Assembly: GCF_000235625.1 (NCBI RefSeq)
Contig: NZ_AGTR01000085.1
Span: 124,001 to 188,000 of the forward strand
Direction: 5' to 3'
DNA: 64,000 nt
From: Marinobacter manganoxydans MnI7-9
Lineage (GTDB): Bacteria; Pseudomonadota; Gammaproteobacteria; Pseudomonadales; Oleiphilaceae
Shown: positions 8,352 through 17,168 of the stretch, one piece after another
Position numbering within the stretch: the stretch's first letter is position 1
Layout of the letters: each line of letters starts with the position of its first letter
Made by a program: the position numbers and the translations under genes
Notes under the pieces: generated by a model
The model's input: only the letters and a program-made list of their open reading frames with translations
Database searches by the model: none
Told to the model about the DNA's origin: nothing

Positions 8352-9635
8352 ATGACCCGAATGGTCACCTCCCTGTCTGCCCTGATTCTAAGCATTATTC
8401 TGCTGGTCAGTGGCAATGCATTCCTGATGACACTGCTGGGCATCCGTCTGAGTATCGAGGCGATATCGCCAGATATTATCGGCTGGATTCTGGTCTGCTA
8501 TTCCATCGGTTTTGTGTTGGGTACGCTCTATGTTCACCGGATTATCGGCCGGGTTGGTCATATCCGGGCGTTCGCGGTGTTTGCCGCTGCTGCCGCTGTC
8601 ACGTCGTTACTCTATCCGATGGCTGTTTCCGAGATTTTCTGGGCCGTTCTGCGGGTACTCTCCGGGTTCAGTATTGCCGGTGTGCTGGTGGTCATCGAGA
8701 GCTGGTTCTCCAGCCGTGCCACCAATGCCAACCGCGGTGCGTTGTTTGCGGTGTACCAGATTGTTTTTTATCTGTCCGCCGCCGGCGGCCAGCTCATTGT
8801 AAATATCGGTGACCCCGCCAATTTCATGCCTTTCTCGATTGCCGCGATTCTGTTGGCACTGGCGCTGATGCCGCTGGCACTGACCAAAATGGAAGCGCCC
8901 GTCATTGAGCAGGTTCAGCGCATCTCTATTTTCACTTTGGCACGGGAATCCTTTTCCGGTGTTGCCGGCGCCCTGATCTGTGGCGTCATGATCGGCGGCT
9001 TTTATGCGCTTGGGCCTGTGTACGCAACACTGGTCGGGCTGGACGTTGCACGGACATCCACGTTCATGGCCAGTGCCATTGTCGCGGCCATGATCCTTGC
9101 CTGGCCGCTGGGCCGGCTCTGCGACCGTTTCGACCGGCGCCGCGTGATGTTCTGGATCGCTCTGGTAGCGGCTTCAGCGGCAGGCGGTGTCGGAGTTCTC
9201 GGGGCCGAAAACGCGTGGCTTTTGACCCTTCTGGTTGGTGTGTTCACGGGGCTTTCAGCCGCTTTGTACCCCGTAGCCGTGGCCATCACCAATGACCGTA
9301 TGGAAAGCACCCGTATTGTGGCGGCCAGTGCCACGCTGTTGCTGAGTTACGGCGTTGGCAGTGTCATCGGGCCGGTTGTCATGGCGGAGCTGATCAATCT
9401 CCTGGGGCCGAAAGGCCTGTTCTTCGGTAATGCCGGCTTCCTGCTGCTGCTGGCCTTGATTACCAGCTACCGGATCAGTCATACCGAGGACGTTGCCGTT
9501 GCAGATCAGGAGCACTTCGTACCTGCCATGCCGGAAGCGTCGCCGGTGCTTGCTGAAATCGATCCGCGGAACAGCGAGTTCCATGAGTCTCCTGAAGTCG
9601 AGGAAATGCACGAAGAGCAGCGTCAGGCGAGCTGA
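8352..9635 (+). CDS. MFS transporter (YcaD-like), 427 aa
   Basis: Twelve hydrophobic segments are visible over about 390 residues, followed by a polar acidic C-terminal tail of about 40 residues. The loop GRLCDRFDRRRVMFW is the MFS signature between helices in the second half. The arrangement resembles the YcaD subfamily of drug/H+ antiporter-like MFS proteins; substrate is unknown. CGGAG lies about 9 bases before the ATG at 8352, and an in-frame upstream extension to 8292 lacks support. A terminator overlaps the stop codon. Confidence 0.85.
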   Translation: MTRMVTSLSALILSIILLVSGNAFLMTLLGIRLSIEAISPDIIGWILVCYSIGFVLGTLYVHRIIGRVGHIRAFAVFAAAAAVTSLLYPMAVSEIFWAVLRVLSGFSIAGVLVVIESWFSSRATNANRGALFAVYQIVFYLSAAGGQLIVNIGDPANFMPFSIAAILLALALMPLALTKMEAPVIEQVQRISIFTLARESFSGVAGALICGVMIGGFYALGPVYATLVGLDVARTSTFMASAIVAAMILAWPLGRLCDRFDRRRVMFWIALVAASAAGGVGVLGAENAWLLTLLVGVFTGLSAALYPVAVAITNDRMESTRIVAASATLLLSYGVGSVIGPVVMAELINLLGPKGLFFGNAGFLLLLALITSYRISHTEDVAVADQEHFVPAMPEASPVLAEIDPRNSEFHESPEVEEMHEEQRQAS

Positions 9636-9650
9636 CGCTGCTTTCGGTTT
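9617..9650 (+). terminator. Rho-independent terminator of MFS gene
   Basis: GCAGCGTCAG (9617-9626) pairs perfectly with CTGACGCTGC (9632-9641), followed by TTTCGGTTTT. The stem overlaps the stop codon of the MFS gene. Confidence 0.7.
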
Positions 9651-9695
9651 TCCCCAATTTTGTTTTTACTTCCGTATCTGTTTTTATCACAATGG

Positions 9696-9707
9696 TTAGC
9701 ATACTAT
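9696..9707. promoter_or_regulatory. Candidate MarR/SlyA operator
   Basis: TTAGCATACTAT resembles the SlyA-type site TTAGCAAGCTAA. It lies about 90 bases upstream of the MarR gene, beside promoter-like TTGGTG and TTAATT boxes. This fits autoregulation of the MarR-MFS pair. The site is inferred from consensus only. Confidence 0.35.
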
Positions 9708-9797
9708 TGGTGACTTTCCGATAATGTGATTAATTGGCCGAAGGCGCGGCAGCGCCCGGCCCGGGCCAAGCCCTCTTTTGATATGGAGTGACGACAA

Positions 9798-10223
9798 ATG
9801 AGAGACCAGTTTCCTTTTGCGGTAGCGCGGGTTACCCGGCGCTGGAGAAAAATGCTGGACGAGCGCCTGAAGGATCTGGGCGTCACCCAGGCGCGCTGGA
9901 GCACGATGGTGTACCTGGAAAAAGGCGGTGAGGGCCTCACACAGCGTGAGCTGGCAAGCCTGATGGCGATCGAGAATCCGACCCTGGTTCGACTGCTGGA
10001 CAGTCTCGAGCAACAGAATTTGATTGAGCGCCGGCCCTGCCCGAACGATCGCCGTGCGCGGCGGCTGCATCTGACCAACGCCGGCCGGGCGTTTATGGAT
10101 GACCTTTCCGAGCGAGCCGAGGTGCTGCGCGAGGAAATGCTGGAAGGCATCAGCGACAAAGAGATCGAGTGCACCGTAAAGGTGTTCCACAAGATCCTGG
10201 AAAACGCCGAAAAGCAGAAATAA
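9798..10223 (+). CDS. MarR/SlyA-family regulator, 141 aa
   Basis: A single winged-helix protein of standard MarR length. TQRELASLMAIENPTLVRLL is the helix-turn-helix and ERRPCPNDRRARRLHLT is the wing with the DxR signature. Such regulators repress efflux genes and are released by phenolic or lipophilic ligands. It is 3 bases upstream of a drug-efflux-type MFS gene, so that gene is the probable target. ATGGAGTGACGACAA precedes the ATG. Confidence 0.92.
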   Translation: MRDQFPFAVARVTRRWRKMLDERLKDLGVTQARWSTMVYLEKGGEGLTQRELASLMAIENPTLVRLLDSLEQQNLIERRPCPNDRRARRLHLTNAGRAFMDDLSERAEVLREEMLEGISDKEIECTVKVFHKILENAEKQK

Positions 10224-10226
10224 CCC

Positions 10227-11618
10227 TTGGCTGATAACTCAGTTGAGGGTCTGAAAGCCCGCTACGGGGATCGCTGGCGTTGGCTGGCGGTGGCCACGGT
10301 GATGATAGGCACCATGGCTACCGTACTCAGCGCCACCGTAGTCAACGTGGCGTTGCACGATATCATGGTGGAGTTCGGCATTCGCCAGGGCCAGGTTCAC
10401 TGGCTGGCAACGGGCTTTATCGCCGCCATGACCACCACCATGCTGGCCTCCTCCTGGCTGCTGGATCACTTCGGGGTTCGCAAGACCCTTGCCGTAGCCA
10501 TGTTTCTCTTTACCCTGATTTCCCTTGCCGGCGGTTTTGCCGAGACGCCGGGGCAGCTTATCGCCGCCCGGATCGGCCAGGGTGCCATGGCCGGCCTGAT
10601 GCAGCCCATGGGCATGTATCTGGTGTTCCGGATTTTCCCCCGCGATCGCCGCGGCCAGGCCATGGGTATCTACGGTATGGGGGTGATTCTGGCCCCGGCC
10701 CTCGGTCCGGTGCTGGGAGGCTTTCTGGTTGATCAGCTGGACTGGCGCTACGTGATGTTTGCACCGGCTCCGGTTACGCTTCTGGGTGTGTTGATGGCCT
10801 GGCGTTTCCTGCCTTTGCCGGTCTCCCGGCCGGCGCCCTATCGGTTTGATCTGCCCGGTTTGTTACTGCTCGGCCTCACCATTGCCCTGTCCCTGGATAC
10901 CCTCAACCGACTGCAGCAGGCGTCAGGACAGCAGACGTGGATTCTTGCTGAAGCATTGCTGGCCCTTTGCGGGCTGGTGTTCTTTGTGTTGCGTGAACGG
11001 CAGACTGCGCACCCGCTGGTGAACATCGGCTTGCTGCGCAAACCGGCATTCCTGTTCGCCTGCCTCGGGGCCATGGCGCTGGGGCTGGCGCTGTTCGGAT
11101 CCACTTATCTTATTCCGTTGTTTGTCCAGACAGCCCTCGGGTTCAGTGCGACGGAGGCAGGGTTGCTGATGCTGCCTGCAGGGATTGTCCTGGGTATGAC
11201 GTTCCCGCTGGCCGGTCGGCTGGCGGACAGGCATAGCGCCCGGGTTCTGGTTGTCTTCGGGATTGGTGTATTTGCCCTTTCAGCCGTACTGTTCGCGATG
11301 TCAGACCTCGAGCTGGCGTTCGGCTGGCTGGTTCTCTGGACCGTTTTGGGGCGCGTTGGCATCGGATTCATGCTTCCGGCTCTGTCGACCGGTGCCCTGA
11401 ACCCGCTGGAGCCACAGGAGTTAGGTGCCGGCTCCAGTAGCCTGAACTTTATGCGACAGCTCGGGGGCGCCTTTGGTGTCAACCTGGTGGCCCTGACCAT
11501 CGAGTTCGGCGAGCACAGTGCGGGCATGCCAACGATCAATGCGTTCCATTCCGCCTGGTGGCTGGTGGCGGCATTCGTAGCGGTTGCGGCGATCCCGGTT
11601 TGGCGAATGCGGGTCTAG
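10227..11618 (+). CDS. DHA2-family (EmrB/QacA-like) multidrug efflux MFS, 463 aa
   Basis: About fourteen hydrophobic segments, the layout of DHA2 drug/H+ antiporters. The motif-C-like GMGVILAPALGPVLGGFLVD, typical of antiporters, is present around residue 155. The start is a TTG at 10227, three bases after the marR stop; no later ATG would keep the first transmembrane helix. No EmrA-type membrane-fusion gene is adjacent, so it may act alone in the inner membrane. Expression is probably controlled by the MarR protein. Confidence 0.88.
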   Translation: MADNSVEGLKARYGDRWRWLAVATVMIGTMATVLSATVVNVALHDIMVEFGIRQGQVHWLATGFIAAMTTTMLASSWLLDHFGVRKTLAVAMFLFTLISLAGGFAETPGQLIAARIGQGAMAGLMQPMGMYLVFRIFPRDRRGQAMGIYGMGVILAPALGPVLGGFLVDQLDWRYVMFAPAPVTLLGVLMAWRFLPLPVSRPAPYRFDLPGLLLLGLTIALSLDTLNRLQQASGQQTWILAEALLALCGLVFFVLRERQTAHPLVNIGLLRKPAFLFACLGAMALGLALFGSTYLIPLFVQTALGFSATEAGLLMLPAGIVLGMTFPLAGRLADRHSARVLVVFGIGVFALSAVLFAMSDLELAFGWLVLWTVLGRVGIGFMLPALSTGALNPLEPQELGAGSSSLNFMRQLGGAFGVNLVALTIEFGEHSAGMPTINAFHSAWWLVAAFVAVAAIPVWRMRV

Positions 11619-11667
11619 GAAGACCTTTGGTTGCGGCCCCGCGCCGGATTCATTATTATGCCGGCAT

Positions 11668-11856
11668 CTCTTCAGGGGAGTAGCCTCCGCATCGGAATGT
11701 CCGAGCGGATGATAGTCAACATACTTGGGGCCAAATCCCCATGGCTATCATGTTTCACCGCAACACCGGTGATATTGGCAAGACCTGAGGCGGTTTCACC
11801 TCCATTGGGCGGAAGGTGGGCTGCCTCATGTCTGGTTATCCGCCCTGGAGTTTTTC
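11668..11856 (+). promoter_or_regulatory. yybP-ykoY Mn2+ riboswitch
   Basis: The leader carries the conserved blocks of this class in order: CAGGGGAGTAGCC (11673-11685), GTCAACATACTTGGGG (11715-11730) and GGCAAGACC (11778-11786). CTTCAGG and CCTGAGG can close the P1 helix. The aptamer is followed by GGGCGGA...TCCGCCC, which ends beside the Shine-Dalgarno of the downstream gene. CTCCA near 11800 could pair with that TGGAG. The class senses Mn2+ and switches on Mn exporters, which matches the downstream gene. Confidence 0.88.
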
Positions 11857-12426
11857 ATGGACGCTTTTCTCGCCTCGACGGTTGCTGTTGCCATAGCGGA
11901 AATTGGTGACAAGACCCAGTTGCTGTCGCTTTTCCTGGTTGCCAGATACGCCACACGCCTGCCTATTATTCTCGGCATTTTTGTCGCAACGGTTCTCAAC
12001 CACGCCTTATCTGCCTGGCTCGGTGCCTGGGTCGCTTCCTTTATTCCAGAAGCCTGGCTGCCCTGGATTCTGGCCGGCAGCTTTGTCGCCATCGCTCTGT
12101 GGCTACTGGTGCCCGACAAGGATGACAGCGCAGACTCGAAGTTTCTGGGCATGGGGGCGTTCATGGCCACCACCATCATGTTTTTCCTGGCGGAAATCGG
12201 CGACAAGACCCAGGTGGCAACGGTCGTTCTCGCCGCCCGCTTTACCGAAACCTTCTGGGTTATTCTGGGCACCACGGTGGGGATGCTGCTGGCCAACATA
12301 CCGGTTATCATGGCAGGACGCTGGCTGATGGAACGGTTGCCCCTTGCCACAGCCCGGATTGGCGCAAGCGTTCTGTTCGTGGTGCTTGCCGTTGTAACAG
12401 TGTGGGCAACCTTTATGAACTCCTGA
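11857..12426 (+). CDS. TMEM165/GDT1 (UPF0016) family Mn2+ exporter, 189 aa
   Basis: Two homologous halves each carry the family motif ExGDKT: AEIGDKTQLLSL near residue 12 and AEIGDKTQVATV near residue 110. Each half has about three transmembrane helices. Bacterial members export Mn2+ (MneA-type) across the inner membrane. The identification is strongly supported by the Mn2+ riboswitch leader. CTGGAG precedes the ATG at 11857. Confidence 0.92.
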   Translation: MDAFLASTVAVAIAEIGDKTQLLSLFLVARYATRLPIILGIFVATVLNHALSAWLGAWVASFIPEAWLPWILAGSFVAIALWLLVPDKDDSADSKFLGMGAFMATTIMFFLAEIGDKTQVATVVLAARFTETFWVILGTTVGMLLANIPVIMAGRWLMERLPLATARIGASVLFVVLAVVTVWATFMNS

Positions 12427-12478
12427 GGGTACTTGCTGTCACTGTACCCGGTTGCCTGATGCTTTCGGAATGTTTTCT

Positions 12479-13525
12479 ATGTGGTTCAGATTCTTAATGG
12501 TTTTTGCTTTGGCACAGCTCCTGGCATTTCCGACCATCGGTTCGGAACAGCCTGTGGAGGCTGTCAGTAATTCGGATACCCCGGAGAAACCCGACAGAAG
12601 CCCTCGTGTGCCCACCTTCCCGATCCAGGGGGACCTGGCCGGAGAGCTTGGCGTATTCGAGACCCGTTACGAGGACACTTTTGCCGGCATTGGCAACCGT
12701 CTGGCCATGGGCTATCTGGAGTTGGTGAAGGCCAATCCCGGTGTCGACCCCTGGCTACCCGGAGAAGGCACTACGATTACCCTGCCGCGCCATTATGTGC
12801 TGCCCGACTCCCGGCGCGAGGGCATTGTCATCAATCTTGCGGAGTACCGCCTGTATTACTTCACCAATGGGGGAGTTCAGGTGTACCCGGTTGGAGTGGG
12901 AACGGCTGAAAATCCCTCTCCGCTGACCGATGCCGAAGTCACCATGCCGCTGGAATCTCCGGCCTGGTATCCGCCGGCCAGTATTCGCGCGGAGTACGAG
13001 GCATCAGGTGAGTACCTGCCCCGTATGATTCCTCCGGGCCCCGGGAATCCGCTTGGTACCCACGCCCTGTTGCTGAGCGAGAAAGGCTATCTGATCCACG
13101 GCACCAACAAGAAGTTTGGTGTGGGCATGCCGGTCAGCCATGGCTGTTTCCGGATGTACAACGAGGATATCTCCCGGTTTGTTTACCAGGTTGAGAAAGG
13201 TACACCGGTTCAGGTTGTCCACGATGCCGTCAAGATCGGTTTCTCGGATGGTGAGGTCTGGCTTGAGGTGCACCGCCCCCATGAAGACTACCCCCGAGAA
13301 GATCGCGACCGTTTATGGCAGCAGGTCTTCGCTGAAGTTGAAGCTTTCCGCAGCCAGCACCCAGGCGTTGAGGTCAAGCGTGGCGCCATTGAGCTGGCAG
13401 TGGACCAGGCCGATGGTCTGCCAACCATGATTGGTGAACGGGTTACCCAAATGGCCGCAGACAAGACCGTGGAAGAGAAGTCACCGGAATCGGCCAACGA
13501 GCCGGAGCAGCGGCTATACTTCTGA
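12479..13525 (+). CDS. L,D-transpeptidase (ErfK/YbiS/YcfS family), 348 aa
   Basis: Signal peptide (RFLMVFALAQLLAFPTIGS), then a LysM-like peptidoglycan-binding stretch (about 60-110). The YkuD catalytic domain follows, with HGTNKKFGVGMPVSHGCFRM: the two histidines and catalytic Cys of the SHGCxR motif. It probably forms 3-3 crosslinks or attaches a lipoprotein to periplasmic peptidoglycan; the alanine-rich lipoprotein at 16009-16290 is a possible partner. The acidic C-terminal tail after residue ~300 is atypical. ATG 12479 is preferred (CGGAA upstream); 12470 is possible. Confidence 0.9.
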   Translation: MWFRFLMVFALAQLLAFPTIGSEQPVEAVSNSDTPEKPDRSPRVPTFPIQGDLAGELGVFETRYEDTFAGIGNRLAMGYLELVKANPGVDPWLPGEGTTITLPRHYVLPDSRREGIVINLAEYRLYYFTNGGVQVYPVGVGTAENPSPLTDAEVTMPLESPAWYPPASIRAEYEASGEYLPRMIPPGPGNPLGTHALLLSEKGYLIHGTNKKFGVGMPVSHGCFRMYNEDISRFVYQVEKGTPVQVVHDAVKIGFSDGEVWLEVHRPHEDYPREDRDRLWQQVFAEVEAFRSQHPGVEVKRGAIELAVDQADGLPTMIGERVTQMAADKTVEEKSPESANEPEQRLYF

Positions 13526-13637
13526 CATAGAGTTCCGGGCAAGAGTGCCGCGCTGCGTGAGTGCCTGAGACAGAACCGCGGCCACTGTGCCATCGTATGT
13601 CCAGCAATCAGAATTTTTCCGGATCCGGGGAGGCGTC

Positions 13638-15125
13638 ATGCAGGTAAACCATCCCATGCGATCACAGAACCCTGCCCGGCTTCGGTGCTGGGCCCTGGTG
13701 ATGATGACCGGCGCCCTGCTGGCACTGGCTTCCCTCGCCCATCAGGTTTTTGCCCAGCAGAAGGCTTCCGAGACCGCTCTGGTGCTTACAGTTGAGGGCG
13801 CCATTGGCCCCGCGACCATGGACTATGTCACCCGGGGTATTCGCAGGGCCGAATCTGAGGGTGCCGGCCTGGTGATCATTGAAATGGACACCCCGGGCGG
13901 CCTGATGGATTCCATGCGGGATATCATCAAGGTGATTCTTGCCTCTGAAGTTCCCGTGGCTACCTATGTTTCCCCGCAGGGCGCCCGGGCCGCCAGCGCT
14001 GGCACGTTTATTCTCTATGGCAGTCACATTGCCGCCATGGCCCCTGCGACCAACCTGGGCTCTGCGACGCCGGTTCAGATGGGCGGCCTGCCGGGCAGCC
14101 CGGAACCGGAGAGCGATCCGGCCTCCGGCGAGCCGCAAACGGAGGAAGGCTCTGATTCCGAATCCGGGTCTTCGTCTGACGGCGAACAGCAAGCCAGCGA
14201 CGATGACGGCAAACGGCGCGGTGGTACCGCCATGGAACGCAAGGTTCTGGAAGACGCGGTCAGTTATATTCGCGGGCTGGCGGAACGTCACGGCCGGAAT
14301 GCCGAGTGGGCCGAGGAAGCCGTCCGTGAGGCGGTGAATCTCGGTGCCGATGAGGCCCTGGAAAAGAACGTCATCGACGTGGTCGCACCCAACATTCAGG
14401 ACTTGCTGCAGCAAATGGATGGCCGGACCGTTCGCATGGCGTCGGGCGACATGACCCTGAATACGGCCAGTCTGGAAATCGTCCGGTCCCAGCCGGACTG
14501 GCGCACCCGCCTGCTGTCGGTGATCACCGATCCGAACGTTGCCTACTTCCTGATGATTATCGGCTTCTACGGCATCATCTTCGAACTGGCCAACCCCGGT
14601 GCCGTGGTGCCGGGCGTGATTGGCGCTATCTCGCTGATTCTCGCGCTCTTTGCCTTCCAGGTTCTGTCGGTGAATTATGCCGGCCTGGCATTGATCATCC
14701 TCGGGTTGGCGTTCATCGTGGGGGAGGCGTTTGTGCCCAGTTTCGGGATATTGGGGGTCGGCGGCATTGTCGCTTTTGTGACCGGTTCGATCATCCTGAT
14801 GGATGGCAGTCACCGGGATATTTCGCTACCGACAATTGGCGGCACCGCCGTGGTGGCCGGTGGCTTTATCCTCTGGACGGTGACCCGCTTCATCGGCCTG
14901 CGTCGACGGCATCCGGTCAGTGGGGCCGAGCAGATCACCCATGAGGAAGCCGTGGCACTGGACGAGTTCTCGGGAGAGCATGGCCACTACCGTGGTCATG
15001 TCCGGCTTAGCGGTGAGCGTTGGAATGCCATCAGCGAAGCGCCTGTCAAGGAGGGTGACCGGGTTCAAGTGACAGCAATTGAAGGTTTGACGGTAACCGT
15101 CAGGGTCATCCAGGAAAGCGGTTGA
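13638..15125 (+). CDS. NfeD long form: ClpP-class membrane serine protease, 495 aa
   Basis: Signal segment ([18 protein letters not shown]), then a ClpP/SppA-like protease domain with ASAGTF carrying the likely nucleophile Ser and [13 protein letters not shown] the likely catalytic Lys. Four transmembrane helices (about 320-430) and a C-terminal OB-fold NfeD domain follow. A Ser/Glu/Asp-rich linker of about 45 residues interrupts the protease domain between the serine and lysine. Long NfeD proteins cleave the C terminus of their stomatin partner, encoded 37 bases downstream. GGGGAGGCGTC precedes the ATG at 13638. Confidence 0.93.
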   Translation: MQVNHPMRSQNPARLRCWALVMMTGALLALASLAHQVFAQQKASETALVLTVEGAIGPATMDYVTRGIRRAESEGAGLVIIEMDTPGGLMDSMRDIIKVILASEVPVATYVSPQGARAASAGTFILYGSHIAAMAPATNLGSATPVQMGGLPGSPEPESDPASGEPQTEEGSDSESGSSSDGEQQASDDDGKRRGGTAMERKVLEDAVSYIRGLAERHGRNAEWAEEAVREAVNLGADEALEKNVIDVVAPNIQDLLQQMDGRTVRMASGDMTLNTASLEIVRSQPDWRTRLLSVITDPNVAYFLMIIGFYGIIFELANPGAVVPGVIGAISLILALFAFQVLSVNYAGLALIILGLAFIVGEAFVPSFGILGVGGIVAFVTGSIILMDGSHRDISLPTIGGTAVVAGGFILWTVTRFIGLRRRHPVSGAEQITHEEAVALDEFSGEHGHYRGHVRLSGERWNAISEAPVKEGDRVQVTAIEGLTVTVRVIQESG

Positions 15126-15162
15126 CCCGGCAGACAAAGTAACGGCAATACAAGGAGGCCGT

Positions 15163-15966
15163 ATGATTGGCGATCTGATTCCCTATCTGGCACCAACGGT
15201 GGTGTTACTGCTCATTCTTGCTTCGGCCATCAAGATCCTGCCGGAGTACGAGCGTGGCGTTGTTTTCTTTCTCGGGCGGTTCCAGGGTGTCAAAGGCCCG
15301 GGGCTGATCATCGTCATTCCCGGCATTCAGCAGATCGTGCGGGTGGATCTGCGGGTAATCACCCTGGATGTTCCCAGCCAGGACGTCATCTCCCGCGATA
15401 ACGTGACGGTACGGGTGAATGCCGTGCTTTACTTCCGTGTCGTGGATCCCGAGCGGGCGATTATCCGGGTGGAGGATTTCAATTCCGCGACCAGTCAACT
15501 GGCCCAGACCACGCTGCGGTCGGTGCTGGGCAAGCACGATCTCGACGAAATGCTGTCAGAGCGGGACAAGCTCAATTCGGATATCCAGGAAATCATCGAT
15601 GCCCAGACCGAGGAATGGGGCATCAAGGTGGCCAACGTGGAAATCAAGCACGTGGATCTCAACGAGTCCATGATTCGTGCCATTGCCCGCCAGGCCGAGG
15701 CCGAGCGCGAGCGGCGTGCCAAGGTCATCCACGCCGAGGGCGAATTACAGGCGTCCAAGAAGCTGGTGGAAGCGGCGGATGTCATGTCTACCAACTCCGG
15801 TTCCATGCAGCTGCGTTACCTGCAGACCCTGGCGGATATGAGCAATACCAATTCATCCACCATTGTGTTTCCGCTGCCAATGGAGTTGATGACCACGTTC
15901 CTGAAGGAAAACAAACCCTTTACGCCTGATAAGCCCGATCCGGACAAACCCGAACCCGAGGCATAA
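15163..15966 (+). CDS. SPFH/stomatin-like protein (slipin), 267 aa
   Basis: One N-terminal membrane helix, then the SPFH/Band-7 domain (about 30-200; [18 protein letters not shown] and [16 protein letters not shown] are typical) and a charged coiled coil ([19 protein letters not shown]). Such proteins form large oligomeric rings that organise inner-membrane microdomains. The gene is co-transcribed with nfeD upstream, the conserved stomatin-STOPP pairing. A second pair is at 55591-57086. AAGGAGG precedes the ATG and a strong terminator follows. Confidence 0.93.
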   Translation: MIGDLIPYLAPTVVLLLILASAIKILPEYERGVVFFLGRFQGVKGPGLIIVIPGIQQIVRVDLRVITLDVPSQDVISRDNVTVRVNAVLYFRVVDPERAIIRVEDFNSATSQLAQTTLRSVLGKHDLDEMLSERDKLNSDIQEIIDAQTEEWGIKVANVEIKHVDLNESMIRAIARQAEAERERRAKVIHAEGELQASKKLVEAADVMSTNSGSMQLRYLQTLADMSNTNSSTIVFPLPMELMTTFLKENKPFTPDKPDPDKPEPEA

Positions 15967-15994
15967 AAAAAGGCCGGCATTGCCGGCCTTTTCT
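15965..15994. terminator. Bidirectional terminator
   Basis: AAGGCCGGCA pairs with TGCCGGCCTT (15970-15990), flanked by an A-run on the left and TTTTCTG on the right. It serves both the nfeD-slipin operon and the lipoprotein gene that converges on it from the other strand. Confidence 0.85.
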
Positions 15995-16008
15995 GTTACG
16001 TATCAGCC

Positions 16009-16290
16009 TTACTTCTGGCTGGCACGCTCGAGCATACGCTTGGCACGCTCGTTTGCTTCGTCAGCGGCTTTCTGGGCTGCCTTGGCAGCGGCCAGAGCTT
16101 CTTCTGCAGTCTGCTGGGCAGTACGTGCAGAGCTTGCAGCGCTGTTAGCGGTGTTCATTGCATTTTCAGCAGTGCGCTCAGCGGAGCTGGCGGTTGCATT
16201 CGCTTCGTCGAGGGCGCCTTGGTCAGTCGTGGCACAACCTGCAGTCAGAGCAGTGGCCAGTGCAATCCCGGCGATCGTCAGTTTACGCAT
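16009..16290 (-). CDS. Alanine-rich outer-membrane lipoprotein (Lpp/OprI-like), 93 aa
   Basis: A lipobox LTAGC gives Cys19 after a short signal sequence (MRKLTIAGIALATALTAGC). The mature part is a regular Ala/Asp/Glu/Arg heptad region with many Ala at core positions, the alanine-zipper coiled coil of Lpp/OprI. It ends in RMLERASQK, whose terminal Lys is the residue that is crosslinked to peptidoglycan in Lpp. AAGGGGATTTACA precedes the ATG at 16290; the frame continues upstream to 16428 without support. Two L,D-transpeptidase-family genes flank it and could perform the anchoring. Confidence 0.93.
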   Translation of the reverse strand: MRKLTIAGIALATALTAGCATTDQGALDEANATASSAERTAENAMNTANSAASSARTAQQTAEEALAAAKAAQKAADEANERAKRMLERASQK

Positions 16291-16497
16291 TGTAAATCCC
16301 CTTATTGGTCGAGTTATTTCCTGTGATCCGAAAGTCAGTATAGACGACTTCCTGTCAACCTGTGCCCGATAGGCATAATAGGCATTGACTACCGGAGTCG
16401 TTAAACAGTGTAAAACACTGTAAGCCAAAATGTTAACTCAGGATAGGTAAATATTCTTAGCGTATGACAACAACTTAATTCTGCTGTCAGGCTTTTC

Positions 16498-17061
16498 TCA
16501 GGGGTGAATGCTGATCGGGGTCCCGTTCGACACCAGTTGCCAGATTTCGTCCATCTCTTCGTTGGTCACGGCAATACAGCCATCGGTCCAATCCAGACCG
16601 GTGTAGGCGAAGGCCATGTCGCCCACATCATTGGGAAGGCCATGGATCATGATGCTGCCACCGGGGTCCAGGCCCCAGGCGGATGCCAGTTCCCGATCCC
16701 GCTCACTGGGGTAGGAGATGTGGATGGATTTGTAGAAATCGCTCTCGGCATTGCGCCAGTCCAGGGTGTAATCGCCCTCCGGTGTGCGCTCGTCACCCTC
16801 GTACAGCTTGTGGCCTTCCGGATTGTCGCCCAGGGAAATGCGGTAGCTGCGAACCACGTCCTCGCCATCCATCAGGTACAGGCGGCGCTCTCCCTTGCGA
16901 ACCACCACCCTACTGACGTTCTGAATGTCCGCGGGCTCATACATGGTGGCAACCGGCATCCGGGTGTCGGCCTTGGCCAGCAGCTCGGTTGCAAAGGCGG
17001 TTGGAGCGGCCGCCATGCAGAGCAGGGCGAGGCTGGATAATAGGGCGCGGAAAATGCTCAT
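16498..17061 (-). CDS. L,D-transpeptidase family protein (YkuD domain), 187 aa
   Basis: Signal peptide (LLSSLALLCMAAAPTAFA), then a compact YkuD domain. Its active site is IMIHGLPND together with TDGCIAVTNEEMDEIW, holding the His and the catalytic Cys. The domain resembles the YafK/YcbB-like group acting on periplasmic peptidoglycan, including release of Lpp by YafK-type enzymes. Transpeptidase or amidase activity cannot be told apart from sequence. Its neighbour is the Lpp-like lipoprotein. Confidence 0.88.
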   Translation of the reverse strand: MSIFRALLSSLALLCMAAAPTAFATELLAKADTRMPVATMYEPADIQNVSRVVVRKGERRLYLMDGEDVVRSYRISLGDNPEGHKLYEGDERTPEGDYTLDWRNAESDFYKSIHISYPSERDRELASAWGLDPGGSIMIHGLPNDVGDMAFAYTGLDWTDGCIAVTNEEMDEIWQLVSNGTPISIHP

Positions 17062-17168
17062 GTCCTTAACTTACCAATGATTAATCTTTGTACAGGCGAT
17101 TTATACCATAGCCCGCAAGGGATCTGTTAAGGGGTTTTGTTAACTTTTTTGGCTATCTGGTTCGCTGA

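Noticed and set aside
12426-12448. GGGTAC/GTACCC hairpin after the Mn exporter gene
   Set aside because: A six-base stem with an 11-base loop and no T-run. Probably chance.
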